A DNA stretch of 64,000 bases. Source: JAGPUQ01 sp947084925. GTDB taxonomy: Bacteria > Pseudomonadota > Gammaproteobacteria > Pseudomonadales > Porticoccaceae. The notes under the pieces were generated by a model, which was not told the origin of the DNA, did no database searches, and saw nothing but the letters and a program-made list of their open reading frames with translations. Position 1 is the stretch's first letter, and every line of letters starts with the position of its first letter. Location of the stretch: assembly GCA_947084925.1 (NCBI GenBank), contig CAMTUJ010000026.1, positions 1 to 64,000 of the forward strand. Direction: 5' to 3'. Below, piece after piece: positions 61,540-64,000 of this stretch. Both the position numbers and the translations under genes were made by a program.

Positions 61540-62340
61540 ATGAGCAAATTCGAGCGCGATACCCAGGTGCGACGCATCGGCGAGCGGATCTGGGAAGGGG
61601 AGTTCTCTCCCGACTGGAGCATCGGGCAGACGCCCAACGGCGGCTACGCCATGGCGCTCGGCGCGCGGGCGCTGGCGGCGGCCCTGCCGCACCCGTACCC
61701 GATGACGGTCACCGCGTACTATGTGGCGCGCCCCGCGTCCGGCCCGGTGCGCTGCGAGGTCGAGGTGCTGCGGGTGGGGAAGGGCACGTCAACGGGCATG
61801 GTGCGCCTGATGCAGGGCGGTGAGACCATGATCCAGTTGATCGGTACCTACACGGATTTCGACCGGGTGCGTGGCGTGAATCACTGCGCGATCCCCATTC
61901 CCGAGATGCCCGGATTCGCCGATAGCGTCGACACCCCGGTCGCGGACAATGTCCCGTTGCGCAAACAGCTCGTCCAGCGCATGACGCCGGCTAACGTCAA
62001 GGCGCTGGATGGAACGCCGGATGGGTCGGGCTGCTGGCTGGGCTGGACCGATTTCGCCGATGGCGGGACCATCGATCTGTTCGGTCTGCTGCTGTTCTCC
62101 GACGCCATGCCGCCCCCGGCGTTTGCCCTTTACGGACCCGAAGGCTGGGTGCCGACCCTGGATCTGTCGGTGCAGATTCATGCCCGCCCGGCGCCGGGAC
62201 CACTGCGCTGCAAGTTCGAAACATCCCTGATTACCGCGGGCACCCTGAATGAAGACGGCTGGTTGTGGGACAGCCAGGGCAAGCTGGTGGCGCTGGCACG
62301 CCAGACCGCCAAGCTGCGGGTCAAGGCGCGCGGGATTTGA
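61540..62340 (+). CDS. Acyl-CoA thioesterase-like double hot-dog protein
   Basis: A 266-residue protein with two hot-dog domains of the TesB-like type. The N-terminal part SPDWSIGQTPNGGYAMALGARALAAAL and YYVARPASGPVRCEVEVLRVGKG, and the C-terminal LDLSVQIHARPAPGPLRCKFETSLITAG with DSQGKLVALARQTAKL, are typical. The start ATG at 61540 (MSKFERDT) fits the family; a GTG at 61504 is an alternative. The likely reaction is hydrolysis of acyl-CoA. It is divergent from the enoyl-CoA hydratase gene, and the pair may be co-regulated. Confidence 0.85.
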   Translation: MSKFERDTQVRRIGERIWEGEFSPDWSIGQTPNGGYAMALGARALAAALPHPYPMTVTAYYVARPASGPVRCEVEVLRVGKGTSTGMVRLMQGGETMIQLIGTYTDFDRVRGVNHCAIPIPEMPGFADSVDTPVADNVPLRKQLVQRMTPANVKALDGTPDGSGCWLGWTDFADGGTIDLFGLLLFSDAMPPPAFALYGPEGWVPTLDLSVQIHARPAPGPLRCKFETSLITAGTLNEDGWLWDSQGKLVALARQTAKLRVKARGI

Positions 62341-62452
62341 CAGCGCCGGGCCGTGCGCCGGACCATGGGGTGCGCTCGGCGGGCCGTGCCGCTGCTGATC
62401 GTGACGCGCCGGTGCCAACCCGGCAAAAAATAATCACAACCTGGAGATCATC

Positions 62453-62764
62453 ATGACCTCGGCAAAACCAACCATCGTTCTCTACTTGCTGGCTTTTCTC
62501 GGCGTCTTCATCTGGGCGGCCATGACCGACCCAACCTTCGCCGGCTTCATGACGGCGGTGCGCGAACCCTGGGGGCTGGTGGTGACCCTCGACTTCGTGT
62601 TCGGCTGTCTGCTGTTGTCCTGGCTCATCTATTACGTCGAGGGCTCGGCGCGCGCGGCGCTGCCCTGGGCCGTGGCGCTCTTCATCGTCGGCAATATCGT
62701 GGGCGCCATCTACTTGCTGATGCGGCTCGACCGTATCCGCCAGCGCTTGGCGGCTACCGCCTGA
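62453..62764 (+). CDS. Small membrane protein, DUF1475/DUF2834-like
   Basis: A 103-residue protein with three hydrophobic segments: IVLYLLAFLGVFIWAAMT, GLVVTLDFVFGCLLLSWLIYYV and ALPWAVALFIVGNIVGAIYLLM. The DFVFGCLLLSWLIYYVEG and GNIVGAIYLLMRL parts resemble small membrane families of unknown function; I cannot separate the two candidate families by eye. The gene starts at 62453 with a GGAG site (CTGGAGATCATC) in front, and is followed by an efflux adaptor gene. Confidence 0.78.
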   Translation: MTSAKPTIVLYLLAFLGVFIWAAMTDPTFAGFMTAVREPWGLVVTLDFVFGCLLLSWLIYYVEGSARAALPWAVALFIVGNIVGAIYLLMRLDRIRQRLAATA

Positions 62765-62880
62765 CGCAGAAGTCCCGCGCGGGGATGATAGTGATGGATC
62801 ATCGACGTCCCCGTGCTTGCGGTGAAAGTTCGCATCAGGTCGGACGTTGCGCCGAGCGGATCTCCGGACCTGTGAGGGCC

Positions 62881-62907
62881 TTGCAGACAGTGGAATGCCT
62901 GTATTAT
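62881..62907 (+). promoter_or_regulatory. Possible promoter of the efflux adaptor gene
   Basis: A TATTAT box at 62902-62907 lies 15 bases after a TTGCAG box at 62881-62886; the spacing is short but the -10 box is good. It ends 26 bases before the start of the adaptor gene. Prediction only. Confidence 0.3.
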
Positions 62908-62932
62908 TCGGACCGACGCAACATGCCCGGCG

Positions 62933-64000
62933 GTCGCCGGTTGGACGAACGGGTGTTCCAACGCATACCACTCCTGGCAGTGTCCATTGCGACTGCTCTT
63001 CTGACGAGCTGCGCTGACCCAGCACCACCCGCGCAGGGTGCGCGTGCCGTGGTGGTCGAATCGCCGCAGCCGCTGGCGCAGAGCATGACCGACGCCTATG
63101 CCGGCGCGGTGCGCGCGCGTGTTGAAGCCGATCTGGCATTTCGGGTGCCGGGCAAGATCGCCTCCAGAGCCATCGACGTCGGCATGCACGTCCAGCGCGG
63201 CGCCGTGCTGGCGGTGCTCGATCCGGAGGATGCGCGACTGAATCTGGCGGCTGCCAAGGCCGCCGTGGCTGCCGCCGAGGCAGATCTGTGGATTGCGCAG
63301 AACGAGCAAAAGCGCTCGGTGGAACTCCAGGCCCGTGGTTTCATCAGCCAGTCGGCGGTCGACAAACAAAAGAGCACGACCATGCTGGCGCGCGCGCGGC
63401 GCGATCAGGCGCGGGCGGAACTCGACCTTGCCCGCAATCAAGCGCAGTACACCGAACTGAAAACCGATACGGCGGGCGTCGTTACCGCGGTCATGGCGGA
63501 GGTCGGCAATGTTGTCAGTGCCGGTCAGCCGGTGGCGCGCGTGGCGGCGGACGGCGGGCGGGAGGTGCTGATCCAGGTCCCGGAGGGCAGGGCACCGGCG
63601 TTGCGCGCGGCCAAGCACATCAGCGTTGTTTTATATGCCGACGAAACCGGGCGCTATGTCGGCAGGATTCGCGAAATCAGTCCGCAGGCCGATGCCGAGA
63701 CGCGCACCCAGGAGGTACGCGTGAGTATCATCGCGGCCGACGCAAAGGTGCAGCTCGGTGCCACCGCGACGGTATATGTGGCGGGCAGTGGCGATAACGA
63801 CAGCTTTCGCGTGCCCGCCACGGCGCTGGGCAGCAGGGACACGCAACAAGCCGTGGTGTGGCGGGTCGAGACGGCGAGCGACGGCAGGCTGTCCGCGCAA
63901 CCTGTCCCGGTGGCGGTGCGGGAATATCTGGACGACGCCGTGATCGTGGCGGGTGCGTTACACGCCAGCGATCGCCTGATCTCCGCGGGGGTTCATCTCC
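62933..64000 (+). CDS. RND efflux periplasmic adaptor (membrane fusion) subunit, 5' part
   Basis: The N-terminal 356 residues of a periplasmic adaptor lipoprotein, open to the window end. The signal is a hydrophobic stretch ending in LLTSC, with the Cys lipidated. The lipoyl-like domain (AYAGAVRARVEADLAFRVPGKI, LAVLDPEDARLNL) flanks a helical hairpin (AAAKAAVAAAEADLWIAQ to RDQARAELDLARNQAQYTELK), then come the second lipoyl half (TDTAGVVTAVMAEVGNVVSAGQ) and the beta-barrel. It would connect an inner membrane RND pump with an outer membrane channel. The pump gene is expected just outside the window. The start ATG at 62933 is the first that keeps the signal peptide. Confidence 0.9.

Overview
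The window is GC-rich, densely coded chromosomal DNA, most likely from an aerobic, lipid- or hydrocarbon-using gammaproteobacterium. The housekeeping blocks support this: mfd, clpS-clpA-infA, an rnfABCDGE operon, metG-mrp(apbC)-dcd, and DUF3014-DUF3108-purM divergent from DUF2066-hda. Accessory catabolic genes also fit: a CYP153-type alkane hydroxylase with its ferredoxin and reductase, an acyl-CoA dehydrogenase, an acyl-CoA synthetase, an enoyl-CoA hydratase, several hot-dog thioesterases, luciferase-like monooxygenases and lipolytic alpha/beta hydrolases. I cannot name the genus from the sequence alone.

Layout. 1-4.6 kb: the 3' part of an acyl-CoA dehydrogenase, two luciferase-like flavin oxidoreductases and, between them on the minus strand, a sulfur dioxygenase-rhodanese fusion. 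4.7-13.4 kb: a defence island. A REP-like double hairpin is followed by hsdM and hsdS, then a two-gene Xre/ImmA plus PIN-like (DUF4411) module, then hsdR. A decayed copy of the 5' end of hsdR lies between hsdS and the two-gene module, and hsdS carries a single-base frameshift near its end. 13.4-20.5 kb: a lipoprotein, an SDR dehydrogenase, three tandem HSL-type hydrolases, a broken small ORF, two PaaI-like thioesterases, msrA and another thioesterase. 20.5-28.8 kb: mfd, a MITE-like element with 16-bp perfect inverted ends, clpS, clpA, infA, a DUF4124 protein and a two-TM membrane protein. 29-37 kb: acyl-CoA synthetase, the ferredoxin-reductase-CYP153 operon, a DUF486 membrane protein, a beta-propeller protein and an amidohydrolase. 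37-44 kb: kup, two flavoproteins overlapping by 4 bases, arfB, a VOC protein and a 2-hydroxyacid dehydrogenase. 44-49.3 kb: the rnf operon on the minus strand. 49.4-58.7 kb: metG, mrp, dcd, DUF3014/DUF3108/purM, DUF2066/hda and an NYN/OST-HTH protein. 58.7-64 kb: a beta-propeller lipoprotein, an enoyl-CoA hydratase, an acyl-CoA thioesterase-like protein, a small membrane protein and the start of an RND efflux adaptor running off the window.

How the genes fit together. The CYP153 system would hydroxylate alkanes, and the SDR, acyl-CoA synthetase, acyl-CoA dehydrogenase, enoyl-CoA hydratase and thioesterases could carry the products into beta-oxidation. The Rnf complex couples ferredoxin and NAD redox to an ion gradient. 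The defence island combines DNA restriction with a predicted toxin-antitoxin-like pair translated from the same transcript. No tRNA, rRNA, CRISPR array or phage was recognised.
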